From: Bacillus sp. EB106-08-02-XG196
GTDB lineage: Bacteria > Bacillota > Bacilli > Bacillales > Cytobacillaceae
Direction of reading: 5' to 3'
DNA length: 64,000 nt
Assembly (NCBI RefSeq): GCF_013396335.1
Contig: NZ_JABWSY010000001.1
Location: forward strand, 629,953-693,952
Part shown: positions 1 through 9,272 of the stretch, piece after piece
How the letters are laid out: every line of letters starts with the position of its first letter
Numbering within the stretch: position 1 is the stretch's first letter
Notes under the pieces: generated by a model
The model's input: the letters and a program-made list of their open reading frames with translations, nothing else
Told to the model about the DNA's origin: nothing
Databases searched by the model: none
Made by a program: the position numbers and the translations under genes

Positions 1-519
1 TGCTAACTGAACATGTTCCATTGAGATCTGCACATCCCCTGTTTCCCGATACCGTTTAAGTCCCTCAAACCAGTGTGTTAGGGATGGCGTCAAGGTTCCA
101 TCAGGAATAGGTCTGCGAATAGCCTTCCAAACCTTTATGTAATTTTCCAAAACAATCATTTCATCGGTTTCTTCTGAAAGCATGGTTCCTGGCACAAGCC
201 GCTCCAGCAGCATGACGCCATTTTTCGGGTCAGACTTCATAAGTTTGGCACAGCCCTCCCCATTGTAGGCTTGAAGCGTCACCATTTCATTATGAGTATC
301 AAAGTTCGGTACACCCAGCTTCAAGATATAAGGTGTTCCCTTTGAATCTCTTACCTTTATTACATAATTATAAGAAAGGTTCGTAACTGGACCCTCACTC
401 GTAAGATCCCACTGTTCTAAATAGGTTTGGACGGTGGACTCTAACGTCTGTACCCAAGCCTTTCCATCCGAGCCAAAGGCATTGATAATTTTATTCTGGA
501 ATTCAATTGGAATTTTCAT
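1..519 (-). CDS. Aminoglycoside/hydroxyurea-type small-molecule kinase, N-terminal part (cut by window edge)
   Basis: The reading frame opens at an ATG at 519 behind a GGAG ribosome binding site and stays open to the window edge, so only the first 173 residues are visible. The translation begins MKIPIEFQNKI and contains the nucleotide-binding lobe pattern YILKLGVP, followed by an LLERLVPGTML segment. This is the layout of the APH(6)/hydroxyurea phosphotransferase family, which phosphorylates aminoglycosides such as streptomycin or unknown small molecules. The catalytic loop lies beyond the edge, so activity cannot be judged. It reads in the same direction as the flagellar operon but is separated from fliA by a terminator. 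Chromosomal members of this family in Bacillaceae are often not proven resistance genes. Confidence 0.75.
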   Translation of the reverse strand, partial: MKIPIEFQNKIINAFGSDGKAWVQTLESTVQTYLEQWDLTSEGPVTNLSYNYVIKVRDSKGTPYILKLGVPNFDTHNEMVTLQAYNGEGCAKLMKSDPKNGVMLLERLVPGTMLSEETDEMIVLENYIKVWKAIRRPIPDGTLTPSLTHWFEGLKRYRETGDVQISMEHVQLA

Positions 520-594
520 AAAATGGTATTCTCCTAACCTGTAGAATTTTCAATGATATATAATTTCAACAGTTCCATTCATAATCCCTTTTTA

Positions 595-630
595 TAAAAA
601 AGAGACGAACCGAGGGGAACGATTCGTCTT
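595..630 (-). terminator. Intrinsic terminator after fliA
   Basis: On the minus strand a stem of about 10 bp (AGACGAATCG pairing with CGGTTCGTCT) is followed by six T residues. It lies directly after the fliA stop codon and closes the long fliM-to-fliA operon. Confidence 0.85.
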
Positions 631-642
631 GAACATAGGAAT

Positions 643-1350
643 TTACCATTCTACACCCTGGATCTCGAGTGCTTTACGTAATCGTTTGATGGCCTGATTA
701 TGAAGCTGGGAGATACGGGATTTATGCAACCCAAACACTTTACTTACGTCTGTAAAGGTTAAATTTTCGAAGTACACCATGGCCAAAATGAGCTTTTCTC
801 TTTCAGGCAGGGTATCAATCAGCTCAGCTAGGATTCTTTTTCGTTCTTTTGCCTCCAGCCATTCCTCCTGCTTAATCGATTTGTTGTCTTCAATTTGTTG
901 AACCGCAGCATTTTCTTCTAGGTTTTTCGGTTCATCTAATGAGTCTTGATGAATAAAGGAAAGCTGCAACTGTGCTTGTTCATACTCTTTCATGCTTATC
1001 CCCATATGTTCACTTACTTCTTCCGGAGTAGGTCGACGCATATAGGACTGCTCTAATGTCTCCAAAGCATATCGATATGTTTTCTCTTTTTTTCGTAATG
1101 TTCGAGATACATGGTCATTTTGTCGTATTCCATCGAGAATTTCGCCACGGATCCGCTGAGCAGCATAGGTTTCAAATTTGATTCCTTGAGAAGGGTCAAA
1201 CTTTTTTCCGGCATCCCACAATCCTGTCATTCCAAAAGATATTAGATCATTTTCATCCGCCGCATCAGATAGGCTCCTTTTCATATGTCTAACAACCTTA
1301 TGAACCAATGGAATATATTGATCCATTGCCTCTTCCGCATTCCAATTCAC
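643..1350 (-). CDS. fliA: Flagellar sigma factor sigma-28 (FliA/SigD)
   Basis: This 235-residue sigma-70 family protein directs RNA polymerase to late flagellar promoters. Region 2 spans about residues 20-100 (LISFGMTGLWDAG, then KFETYAAQRIRGEILDGIR). Region 4 with its helix-turn-helix is near residues 180-230 (LPEREKLILAMVYFENLT). The start is GTG at 1350 behind GGAAGGGGA. It is the last gene of the riboswitch-led operon, 52 bp after flhG. Its target promoters are plausibly those found in this window before fliD, hag, flgM and the small-protein gene near 37,517. Its antagonist FlgM is encoded at 32,461-32,730. Family assignment is firm. Confidence 0.95.
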   Translation of the reverse strand: MNWNAEEAMDQYIPLVHKVVRHMKRSLSDAADENDLISFGMTGLWDAGKKFDPSQGIKFETYAAQRIRGEILDGIRQNDHVSRTLRKKEKTYRYALETLEQSYMRRPTPEEVSEHMGISMKEYEQAQLQLSFIHQDSLDEPKNLEENAAVQQIEDNKSIKQEEWLEAKERKRILAELIDTLPEREKLILAMVYFENLTFTDVSKVFGLHKSRISQLHNQAIKRLRKALEIQGVEW

Positions 1351-1402
1351 TATATATTCCCCTTCCCATGGCCTCTACTTTTTTAAGTACATTGAATAAA
1401 CA

Positions 1403-2278
1403 TTATGACCTTAGCAATCTTGAAAAATTCCGAATGAACCCTTTAATCCCTTTGTTTTCTTGTAACACTACCGTGCCCGCCACAAATCTTTCAGCTAAAT
1501 TTCTTAGGGTTGATGACGCCGTTGATCGTGGAAACGCGAGATAAAAAGGGACTTGCTTCAAAACCGCTTGCATAACGGCAGCATCGTCTGGAATCGCTCC
1601 AAAGATTTTTATTTCTTTGTTTAAAAAGGATTGAACAGCTAACTTAAATTTACTCGCAACTTCTATTCCTTCTTTTTGGCGTGATACCCGGTTTACGACC
1701 AATTGGAACGATAGTCCAGGATTTTGACTATGCAATATTTTCACAACAGAATACGCATCTGCTATCGAGGTCGGTTCAGGTGTGGTAAGAAGGATAATTT
1801 CATCAGCCGAAAGATGACATTGTTGGGATTCATCGGTCAGACCTGCACCCGTATCAATCAGGATAATATCAGCATAGCCATGAAGCTTTTCTAATTCCTG
1901 AAAAAAATACTGCCTATCCTCATCCTGTAATTGAAGGAGCTGCTTAAATCCAGAGCCGCCCGCAAGATATTCCAACCCGCTCGGTCCTTTTTCGAGTACA
2001 CTCCAAATGGTCTTCCGCTCACGAATCATATCCCACAGATGATGCTTTGGGGTCATCCCCATAAGAATGTCTAAGTTTGCCATGCCAATATCGAGATCGA
2101 TTACGACTACCTTCTTTCCTAACTCCATTAAACTAAGTGCAAAGCTTAAGGTGAAGTTTGATTTCCCAACCCCGCCCTTGCCCGAGGCAATCGTGACAAC
2201 ACGGGAGGTCCGATCATGACTAACTAGTGAGTTAGATAATTGTCTTAATTGGTGTGCTTGATCCTGCTTCATTCTCAT
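1403..2278 (-). CDS. flhG: MinD-like ATPase FlhG (YlxH), flagellar number/placement
   Basis: This 291-residue ParA/MinD-type ATPase has the deviant Walker A GKGGVGKS at residues 33-40. An N-terminal DQAHQLRQL segment matches the DQ motif by which FlhG stimulates FlhF GTPase activity. Members help set flagellar number and position and assist C-ring assembly. The start overlaps the end of flhF by 47 bp, which indicates translational coupling. Confidence 0.93.
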   Translation of the reverse strand: MRMKQDQAHQLRQLSNSLVSHDRTSRVVTIASGKGGVGKSNFTLSFALSLMELGKKVVVIDLDIGMANLDILMGMTPKHHLWDMIRERKTIWSVLEKGPSGLEYLAGGSGFKQLLQLQDEDRQYFFQELEKLHGYADIILIDTGAGLTDESQQCHLSADEIILLTTPEPTSIADAYSVVKILHSQNPGLSFQLVVNRVSRQKEGIEVASKFKLAVQSFLNKEIKIFGAIPDDAAVMQAVLKQVPFYLAFPRSTASSTLRNLAERFVAGTVVLQENKGIKGFIRNFSRLLRS

Positions 2279-3365
2279 CTACTCCTAGAATCTTTTTTGC
2301 CATAAAATGAGGGTCTGCCTTCATAATATCCTGAGGAACACCCTGTCCTAAGCTCACATAGGATAAAGGATACGGATAGTGATAGACCATATTAAGAGCT
2401 ACCCCGTAGCAGCTCGTTTCATCCCACTTTGTTAAAATAAGCTTGTCGATCGGGACTGATTTCATTTGATCGACAATTTTCCGCATATCCCTCCAACGGG
2501 TAGTCATACTGAGAACTAAATAATTTTCCTGTGGGGCATCAAAACGTAAATATTGATTGATTTCTTCAATATATTCATCCTCTAAATAATTTCGGCCGGC
2601 ACTGTCCATGAAAACCATCTGGCAGCCCTTCAATGCCTCCATAGACTTTCGCAGCTCATCTGGATTGGAAACCACTTCCACCGGGATATTCAAAATCCCC
2701 GCGTACGTTTTTAATTGCTCCACAGCCGCAATCCGGTACGTATCCGTCGTCAGTAATCCCACCTTCTGCCTTTGCTGAAAAACGCGGGCTGCTGCTAACT
2801 TGGCAATGGTAGTTGTTTTCCCCACACCAGTTGGGCCAACTAGGGTAATGAGAAACGGGGTAGAATCAGTATCTTTTGCTTTTCCTTCTTCAAATAGCTG
2901 CACGATAATGGTCAAGAAGAGTTGCTCTATTTCATGAGTTGAAAGGTTTTGAATGATCTCATGTCTCATTTTCATTTTTTTAATGATATACTCGATAACC
3001 TCTTTGTCCACTTCTTGCTCCCGAAGGCGCTGTACCCACTTTTCCACAGCTGTTGGTATCGTTTTCTTCTCATCCATTACGATTGCACTAATTAATCCTT
3101 TTACCTCGGACAGTTCCTTCAGTAATTTGTTCTGGGTATCATTCTCTGGTTTTTCGACTTTTACAGCCAATTCCATGTGAGTAGGATTTTCTGTATAATG
3201 ATCGGCAGCAGCCACTACCTCTACCAGCCTTTTCCGAAATAGCCCGAAAAATCCCCCTGTTTTAATCGGCTTTGTGTTTAGGATGAACGCTTCTGTCCCT
3301 AAATCCTGAACAATCAGCGGGTATGCTTCTGTTACCTTGTTGACGACGTAAGTTTTGATGATCAT
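2232..3365 (-). CDS. flhF: SRP-type GTPase FlhF
   Basis: The protein has 377 residues. An N-terminal basic/B region is followed by an N domain and a G domain with the P-loop GPTGVGKTT at 177-185. Later come the DSAGR motif and LTKWDE, the TKxD-type guanine-specificity element. FlhF is an SRP54/FtsY relative that marks the site of flagellar assembly. The start codon overlaps the flhA stop as ATGA, so the two are translationally coupled. Confidence 0.93.
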   Translation of the reverse strand: MIIKTYVVNKVTEAYPLIVQDLGTEAFILNTKPIKTGGFFGLFRKRLVEVVAAADHYTENPTHMELAVKVEKPENDTQNKLLKELSEVKGLISAIVMDEKKTIPTAVEKWVQRLREQEVDKEVIEYIIKKMKMRHEIIQNLSTHEIEQLFLTIIVQLFEEGKAKDTDSTPFLITLVGPTGVGKTTTIAKLAAARVFQQRQKVGLLTTDTYRIAAVEQLKTYAGILNIPVEVVSNPDELRKSMEALKGCQMVFMDSAGRNYLEDEYIEEINQYLRFDAPQENYLVLSMTTRWRDMRKIVDQMKSVPIDKLILTKWDETSCYGVALNMVYHYPYPLSYVSLGQGVPQDIMKADPHFMAKKILGVDENEAGSSTPIKTII

Positions 3366-5392
3366 AGATTTACCACTCCAACACTCTGCACTTCGACGTT
3401 CGGTTCCAGCTCATTATAGGAAAGGATTGGAATATCAGCTAATGTACGTTCCATTATTTGTCGGACATACATCCGAATCCCTGCGGATGTTAAGATAATC
3501 GGCCTGATTCCTAGTTGTGACATTTGCTCAATTTTTTGCGAAAAGGAATGAATCATCTGATTGCTCGATTCTGGGTCAATCGTCAGGATATCACCCTGCT
3601 CTGTCCTAGAAATCGACTCTGCTAGTTTCTTTTCGATTCCTGCTCCGACCTGAATCGCGTGAACCACACCGTTCCGTACATATTGAGATGTTAATTGACG
3701 GGCCAAGGCCTGCCTCACATATTCCGTTAGGATATCGGGATTTTTCGTATAGACCGAATAATCGGCAAGTGCTTCAAATATCGAGGTAAGACTTCTGATC
3801 GAAACATTCTCCTTCAACAGCTTTTGCAGCACCTTCTGAACATCACCCACAGTAAGAATACTCGGAATTAGCTCCTCTACTAATGATGGCTGGCTTTCCT
3901 TCACATGATTAATTAATTGCGTTGTTTCTTCTCTTCCTAAAATCTCATGTGAAAATTTGCGAATCGTTTCTGAAAGATGAGTGCTGACAATCGAAGAAGG
4001 ATCGATGACGGTATAGCCAAATAGCTCTGCCTCATCTTTCTTGTCTTCCGTTATCCATAAAGCAGGAAGACCAAATGTTGGCTCCACCGTTTCAATGCCA
4101 TCAATCCCATGTTCCTCATCATTTGGATTGAGCATCAAGAAATGATCCAATAAAATCTCACCCTTGGCTACTTCATTTCCTTTTATTTTTATCACGTATT
4201 CATTATGATGGAGCTGGATATTATCACGAATGCGAATGACTGGAACGACTAATCCCAAATCCAACGCAATTTGCCGGCGAATCGCAACAACCCGGTCCAA
4301 TAAATCGCCGCCTTGGTTGACGTCAGCGAGCATAATCAAACCAATACCAAATTCAAATTCAATCGGATCCTCTCTCAGTAAGGAAAATACATTTTCCGGC
4401 TTGCGTACTTCGTCTAACTCTTGTTCCGATTGTGTACTCTCTATCGCCTCCTCTTGTTTCGTGCGTTTATTTTGAATGTTATAAGCAGCAAATGCGAGCA
4501 AACCGGCAATCCCCCATGTAAGGAATATCCCAATCGGTGTTACGATTCCAAGCAAGGCAATACATCCGGCTACAATATACAACAGGCTCGGGTAAGAAGA
4601 CATTTGCTTCGTTAAATCATCACCAAGATTCCCTTCAGAAGCTGCTCTCGTTACCATAATCCCTGTTGCCGTAGAAATTAATAGAGCGGGGATCTGACTC
4701 ACAAGACCATCCCCAACCGATAATAGTGTAAATGTATTGATAGCTTGGGAAAAATCCATCCCATGCATGGTCATTCCAATGATAAATCCACCTATGATAT
4801 TAATAATCAGAATAATAATACCTGCGATTGCATCGCCTTTTACAAATTTACTTGCACCATCCATCGAACCGTAAAAATCCGCTTCTCGTTCGACCTTGCT
4901 TCTTCTTAGACGTGCTTCCTGATCATTGATCATCCCCGTATTTAAATCAGCATCAATACTCATTTGTTTTCCGGGCATTGCATCTAACGTAAAGCGGGCT
5001 GCAACCTCCGCTACCCGTTCCGATCCTTTTGTAATTACGATGAACTGAATAATGACCAATATTAAAAAAACAATAAAGCCAACCACCATATTTCCGCCAA
5101 TGACAAAGTCGCCAAAGGTTTCAATAACAGCTCCCGCTTTAGCTGTTGAAAGAATCGTCCTGGTGCTTGATACATTCAAAGCAAGACGAAAGAGAGTTGT
5201 CAGCAAAAGAAGGGCTGGAAAGATGGAGAATTCTAGCGGTTCTTTTGTGTTCATGGTAATTAATAGAATCATAATCGAGATGGATAGATTAATGATTAGT
5301 AAGATATCTAACATGAATGTCGGTAAAGGGATGACCATCATCGCAACGATCATGATGACCGCGAGTAATACTCCAAGATTTTTTATACTCAC
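3362..5392 (-). CDS. flhA: Flagellar export gate protein FlhA
   Basis: This 676-residue protein has the usual FlhA length and layout. About eight membrane segments occupy the first 320 residues, including the conserved cytoplasmic loop with ARFTLDAMPGKQMSIDADLN. A large cytoplasmic domain that docks export substrates and chaperones follows. It is the proton-linked component of the flagellar type III export apparatus. The start is GTG at 5392 with AGAGGAG upstream, 13 bp after flhB. Confidence 0.95.
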   Translation of the reverse strand: MSIKNLGVLLAVIMIVAMMVIPLPTFMLDILLIINLSISIMILLITMNTKEPLEFSIFPALLLLTTLFRLALNVSSTRTILSTAKAGAVIETFGDFVIGGNMVVGFIVFLILVIIQFIVITKGSERVAEVAARFTLDAMPGKQMSIDADLNTGMINDQEARLRRSKVEREADFYGSMDGASKFVKGDAIAGIIILIINIIGGFIIGMTMHGMDFSQAINTFTLLSVGDGLVSQIPALLISTATGIMVTRAASEGNLGDDLTKQMSSYPSLLYIVAGCIALLGIVTPIGIFLTWGIAGLLAFAAYNIQNKRTKQEEAIESTQSEQELDEVRKPENVFSLLREDPIEFEFGIGLIMLADVNQGGDLLDRVVAIRRQIALDLGLVVPVIRIRDNIQLHHNEYVIKIKGNEVAKGEILLDHFLMLNPNDEEHGIDGIETVEPTFGLPALWITEDKKDEAELFGYTVIDPSSIVSTHLSETIRKFSHEILGREETTQLINHVKESQPSLVEELIPSILTVGDVQKVLQKLLKENVSIRSLTSIFEALADYSVYTKNPDILTEYVRQALARQLTSQYVRNGVVHAIQVGAGIEKKLAESISRTEQGDILTIDPESSNQMIHSFSQKIEQMSQLGIRPIILTSAGIRMYVRQIMERTLADIPILSYNELEPNVEVQSVGVVNL

Positions 5393-5405
5393 AACACCAT
5401 CTCCT

Positions 5406-6488
5406 CTACTTGTTTAAAGTCCCTTTTACTTTATAAACGAACGCCAGCACTTCCGCTACTGCTTTAAATAGCTCTTCTGGAATTTCTTCGCCAATTTCAA
5501 CACTCGCATATAATGTTCTGGCTAATGGTTTGTTCTCCATAATGACCACCCGATGCTCCTTCGCCACTTCTCTCATTTTAAGAGCTAAATAATCCGCACC
5601 TTTTGCCACCACAATTGGCACCTTAGTTTTCCCCGCCTCATAAGCAATCGCAACAGCAAAATGCGTTGGATTGGTGACCACTACCTGTGCTTTTGGAATT
5701 TCCTGCATCATCCGTGCACTTGAGATTTGACGTTGTTTTTCCTTGATTTTATGTTTAATTAACGGGTCACCCTCGGACTTTTTATGTTCATCTTTAATAT
5801 CTTGTTTGGACATACGCAAATTCTTGGCATGATCAAATCGTTGATAAAAGAGATCTGCTATCGCAACGACAAGGTATACAGCAGAAATAACCATACCCAG
5901 CTTTACCGTAAGGGAGCCGAGAAATGAGACCATCCTCAGCGGTTCCATTTGCGGCATTTTCAGCAGCACCGTTTTTTGCTGCCAAAGAAAAATCCCTGTT
6001 ACCGTTACAATGATCACAAGTTTTAAAATCGACTTTATAAACTCTACGATGGTTCGTGCTGAAAAGAGACGTTTTGCCCCTTCAACCGGATTGATTTTTT
6101 TAAGGTCCATTTTGATGGCTTCAGTGGAAAAAATAAATCCAACCTGCGCTAACGTAGAAACAAAGCTGCCAAACCAGGCGGCTAAGATAATGGGACCAGC
6201 AATGATCACACTTTCCTTTAATAATGTAAGGAATAGTAAGGCAATCGATTGCTGTGTTACATCCAGCACTAACCAATCCGAGAATCCCAGCCGATACATT
6301 TGTATGAAACGTTCAGCCATCTGCTCTCCATAAAATGACAAGAAAGAAAAAGAACATAACAAGACAATAGAATTCGATAAATCAGCACTTTTGGCTACCT
6401 GTCCTTTTTTCCTTGCCTCTTTCTTTTTTTGTGGAGTGGCCTTTTCAGTTTTTTCAGCAAATAGCTGTAAATCTAATGTTACGTACAT
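5406..6488 (-). CDS. flhB: Flagellar export protein and specificity switch FlhB
   Basis: This 360-residue protein has four membrane segments and a cytoplasmic tail holding the autocleavage site NPTH at residues 273-276. Cleavage between N and P lets FlhB switch export from rod/hook to filament substrates after a signal from FliK. The N-terminus (EKTEKATPQKKKEARKKGQV) is diagnostic. It starts 3 bp after fliR ends. Confidence 0.95.
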   Translation of the reverse strand: MYVTLDLQLFAEKTEKATPQKKKEARKKGQVAKSADLSNSIVLLCSFSFLSFYGEQMAERFIQMYRLGFSDWLVLDVTQQSIALLFLTLLKESVIIAGPIILAAWFGSFVSTLAQVGFIFSTEAIKMDLKKINPVEGAKRLFSARTIVEFIKSILKLVIIVTVTGIFLWQQKTVLLKMPQMEPLRMVSFLGSLTVKLGMVISAVYLVVAIADLFYQRFDHAKNLRMSKQDIKDEHKKSEGDPLIKHKIKEKQRQISSARMMQEIPKAQVVVTNPTHFAVAIAYEAGKTKVPIVVAKGADYLALKMREVAKEHRVVIMENKPLARTLYASVEIGEEIPEELFKAVAEVLAFVYKVKGTLNK

Positions 6489-6491
6489 CGT

Positions 6492-7265
6492 TTAAGCCCC
6501 TAGTATCTTCAGCATTTGTTCAAAGGAGTGAATCATAATCTGAACCAGCTTTTCCATAACGATAAAAAAGACCGGAATGAATACAAATAATACGATAAAA
6601 TGAACAGCCATTTTAATCGGAATTCCGACAACAAATAGATTCATTTGTGGTACTGTTTTTGCTAATATCCCTAACGCAATATCCACTAAGAAGATCGTTG
6701 CAACAATGGGTGAAGCAATTAATATTGCGATCCAAAACATATCCTTCACAATCAGCAGCGATAAGTGAACGAGATTTTCCGAAACACTTGAAGGCAGCCA
6801 GGAATCGATTGGAATCCAATCGTAACTGGCCAATACTCCTTTTATTAAGACATGATGACCGTCTATGGACAAAAAAAATAGCATGGCTACGATGTAGAAG
6901 AATCTCCCAGTAAGATTTTCCTGGATACCGGTTTGCGGATTAAACATCGTTGCCATTGCAAAACCACTTTGCAAGTCAATAAAGCTTCCAGCCAGTTGAA
7001 CAGCATACAACAAAATGTTTACAAAAAATCCCAAACACAGCCCAACTAGAACTTCTTTTAACACAAGGAAAAGATAGGATGTATCCATTTGGACTACTTG
7101 TTCTGGCTCCACCAAACCCACCACGAGCAGGCTGATAAAAAAAGCTGTTCCCCATTTAAATGGCGCGGGAATCTGCCGCTCCATCCATAACGGTGCCGTT
7201 ACAAAAAAACACGTTAACCGAACAAACACTAACAAGAAAATTGGCAATTGGTATAGGATACTCAT
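6492..7265 (-). CDS. fliR: Flagellar export protein FliR
   Basis: This hydrophobic protein of 257 residues has about six membrane segments and matches FliR in length. It forms the export gate core with FliP and FliQ. Diagnostic stretches include FFVTAPLWMERQIP and SGFAMATMFNPQTG. It lies between fliQ and flhB with gaps of 3 bp on each side. Confidence 0.93.
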   Translation of the reverse strand: MSILYQLPIFLLVFVRLTCFFVTAPLWMERQIPAPFKWGTAFFISLLVVGLVEPEQVVQMDTSYLFLVLKEVLVGLCLGFFVNILLYAVQLAGSFIDLQSGFAMATMFNPQTGIQENLTGRFFYIVAMLFFLSIDGHHVLIKGVLASYDWIPIDSWLPSSVSENLVHLSLLIVKDMFWIAILIASPIVATIFLVDIALGILAKTVPQMNLFVVGIPIKMAVHFIVLFVFIPVFFIVMEKLVQIMIHSFEQMLKILGA

Positions 7266-7268
7266 TGA

Positions 7269-7538
7269 TTACCCTACGAAACGCGTTAGATTTGATAGGA
7301 TATTCCTTGTGTAATCAACGAGATGAGTGAGCATCCAGGGACCAAAAAACAACAGGCTGACAAAAACAGCAATGATTTTTGGGGCAAAAGCCAGTGTCTG
7401 TTCCTGGATTTGGGTAATCGCTTGGAAAATACTAATTATTAATCCAACCGCCAAGGCAACGCCTAAAACAGGGGCCAAAACGAGTATAGTTAAATAGATT
7501 GAGCTTTGCGCAAGCCCCATTATGCTGTCTGGTGTCAT
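7269..7538 (-). CDS. fliQ: Flagellar export protein FliQ
   Basis: The protein has 89 residues and two membrane segments. The central ISIFQAITQIQEQTLAFAPK stretch is the family hallmark. It is part of the FliPQR gate complex in the basal body. Order and spacing (fliP, 11 bp, fliQ, 3 bp, fliR) are standard. Confidence 0.94.
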   Translation of the reverse strand: MTPDSIMGLAQSSIYLTILVLAPVLGVALAVGLIISIFQAITQIQEQTLAFAPKIIAVFVSLLFFGPWMLTHLVDYTRNILSNLTRFVG

Positions 7539-7549
7539 AAAGTTACTCC

Positions 7550-8302
7550 TTATTTAAAGCTTACGAACAAAGATTGCACGACCAAGTTCCATCCATCCAC
7601 TAAAATAAATAAGAGAATTTTAAAGGGCAGTGAAATAAGCGAAGGCGGCACCATCATCATTCCCATTGCCATTAGAACACTTGCGATAATCATGTCGATA
7701 ATAATAAACGGGATAAAGATTAAAAAGCCCATTTGGAAAGCTGTTTTAAGTTCACTAATCGCAAAGGCAGGAACCAATGCTGTTAGGGGAATATCTTCAA
7801 CCGATTGAATGTTCTTCGTGTTTCTGTATTCTAAAAAAAGCTGTAAATCACTTTCACGTGTTTGTTTTGCCATAAACTCCTTCATAGGAGAAACTGCTTT
7901 ATCCAGGGCATCTTCTTGACTTAACCTTCCTTCTAAAAAGGGCTGAAGAGCCTGATTATTTACCTCTTGAAAAGTAGGCCCCATGACAAAGAAGGTTAAA
8001 ATGATACTAAGTCCCATGATGACTTGAGTCGGCGGCATTTGCTGCGTGCCGAGTGCGGTTCGGACAAACGATAGAACAATCGCAATCCTCGTAAACGAAG
8101 TCATTAATAATAGAATACTAGGTGCAACCGATAGAATCGTTAGAAGGAGGATTAACTTTATCGATAATGCTGTACCTTCTAAATCTTCCGAGCCTCCCAG
8201 ATCAAATGGAATACCTGGAATGGAAGTTGTATCGATTTCAGCAAAGACAGGATCCTGTCCTAAAAATAAGAGCAAAGGTGTAAGAAGGAGTAGTTTTTTC
8301 AT
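7550..8302 (-). CDS. fliP: Flagellar export protein FliP
   Basis: The protein has 250 residues with an N-terminal signal-like segment (LLLLTPLLLFLGQDPVFA). Membrane helices contain SFTRIAIVLSFVRTALGTQQ, a very conserved FliP signature. FliP assembles into the ring that nucleates the export gate. Its start overlaps the end of fliO by 4 bp. Confidence 0.95.
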   Translation of the reverse strand: MKKLLLLTPLLLFLGQDPVFAEIDTTSIPGIPFDLGGSEDLEGTALSIKLILLLTILSVAPSILLLMTSFTRIAIVLSFVRTALGTQQMPPTQVIMGLSIILTFFVMGPTFQEVNNQALQPFLEGRLSQEDALDKAVSPMKEFMAKQTRESDLQLFLEYRNTKNIQSVEDIPLTALVPAFAISELKTAFQMGFLIFIPFIIIDMIIASVLMAMGMMMVPPSLISLPFKILLFILVDGWNLVVQSLFVSFK

Positions 8303-8883
8303 CCATTCTCCCCCTTTTTTTGTTGGTCAGTGCCGGATTTCACTTCCTTTAATTGCTTTAAGAGAAGTTCATCCCACTTTTCCTGTGATGTCTTTTTAAG
8401 GTGAGCTCCCCATTTTGTTACCGTATCAATTGGTTTTTCCGCAACTGATTCGAGCAGCCTTCTTTGTTCATCACCCGGAGGGATGGTTCGAATCAGATTC
8501 ACATCTTCTCCCACACCTAATAGGTATAAGGTATCTCCTATCATCACGATTTGTAAGGATCGATTGTTACCGAGTGAATGCCCCCCCAGTGCATGGAAAG
8601 GACCCCCTCCAGCGTACATCCTCGTTTTCTTAGATAGGTATTTTAGTACAATAAATAGAAGTAATAAGATTAATAGGAAGGAGCCAATAAATTTTAACGC
8701 ATAAGGGACTACTGAAGCCTTAGCGGGTCCGGGATTTACTTTTGTTTCCGATTGATCTGCCGGTGAATCTTTTTCGAATTGTTCATACACGGTTCCCTCT
8801 TTTGCTTTAGCAACCGATAGTGGTAAAAGGGAAACCAGCAGACTAATCGTTAGTATTCTAATCCATTTTTTCCACGTATTCAC
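8299..8883 (-). CDS. fliO: Flagellar biosynthetic protein FliO (FliZ of Bacillus)
   Basis: The protein has 194 residues. It carries a signal peptide (ending near LSVAKAKEG), a periplasm-facing acidic stretch, and one membrane helix at about 57-80 (FIGSFLLILLLLFIVL). A cytoplasmic domain with a GGHSLGNNRSLQIVMIGDTLYLLGV pattern follows. FliO assists FliP ring assembly. Sequence conservation in this family is low, so the call rests on topology, the core motif and position before fliP. The start is GTG at 8883. Confidence 0.88.
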   Translation of the reverse strand: MNTWKKWIRILTISLLVSLLPLSVAKAKEGTVYEQFEKDSPADQSETKVNPGPAKASVVPYALKFIGSFLLILLLLFIVLKYLSKKTRMYAGGGPFHALGGHSLGNNRSLQIVMIGDTLYLLGVGEDVNLIRTIPPGDEQRRLLESVAEKPIDTVTKWGAHLKKTSQEKWDELLLKQLKEVKSGTDQQKKGENG

Positions 8884-8896
8884 AAGACTATCCCTC

Positions 8897-9244
8897 TCAC
8901 TTGATTTTTCTCTCTTTTTCCTGTTCGGAGATCACGTCTGTAATCCGGATAGCAAATTTGTCATCCATGACCACTACCTCGCCAACAGCAATTGAATGTT
9001 TATTTACCAGCACATCCACGTATTCTCCGGCTAGTTTATTTAAGCCAATCACCGATCCCTTTTGCAGCTGAAGTATTTCGCGAACCGATTTTTTGGTTCT
9101 GCCTAATTCAAAAGAGACTTGAAGGGACACATCCGTTAATAGCTGTATTTGTTTTTTTCCAGCAGCTGCCGGTGCCTGTTCTGGTAACGGTGAAAATTGT
9201 ACCGACTGTACCGCTCCATACGCTCCGCTCTTCTGTTCCTTCAC
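8897..9244 (-). CDS. Second FliN-type C-ring protein (SpoA/SurA domain)
   Basis: This 115-residue protein consists of a short proline/alanine-rich lead and a SpoA domain (VSFELGRTKKSVREILQLQKGSVIGLNKLAGEYVDV in short segments). It has no EIDALL-type docking motif at its N-terminus. A separate FliN with that motif is encoded at 16,333-16,707. It sits between fliJ and fliO, where Bacillus subtilis carries fliY and cheY. It probably contributes to the switch complex or export-associated C-ring. Whether both FliN copies enter one ring is unknown. The start is GTG at 9244 behind AAAGGAG. Confidence 0.85.
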   Translation of the reverse strand: MKEQKSGAYGAVQSVQFSPLPEQAPAAAGKKQIQLLTDVSLQVSFELGRTKKSVREILQLQKGSVIGLNKLAGEYVDVLVNKHSIAVGEVVVMDDKFAIRITDVISEQEKERKIK

Positions 9245-9272
9245 GTTTGTCCGCTCCTTTCAAAAGAGGGTT

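Noticed and set aside
8483..8704. Plus-strand frames opposite fliO and other flagellar genes
   Set aside because: They are antisense shadows of well-supported genes with no ribosome sites and no recognisable features.
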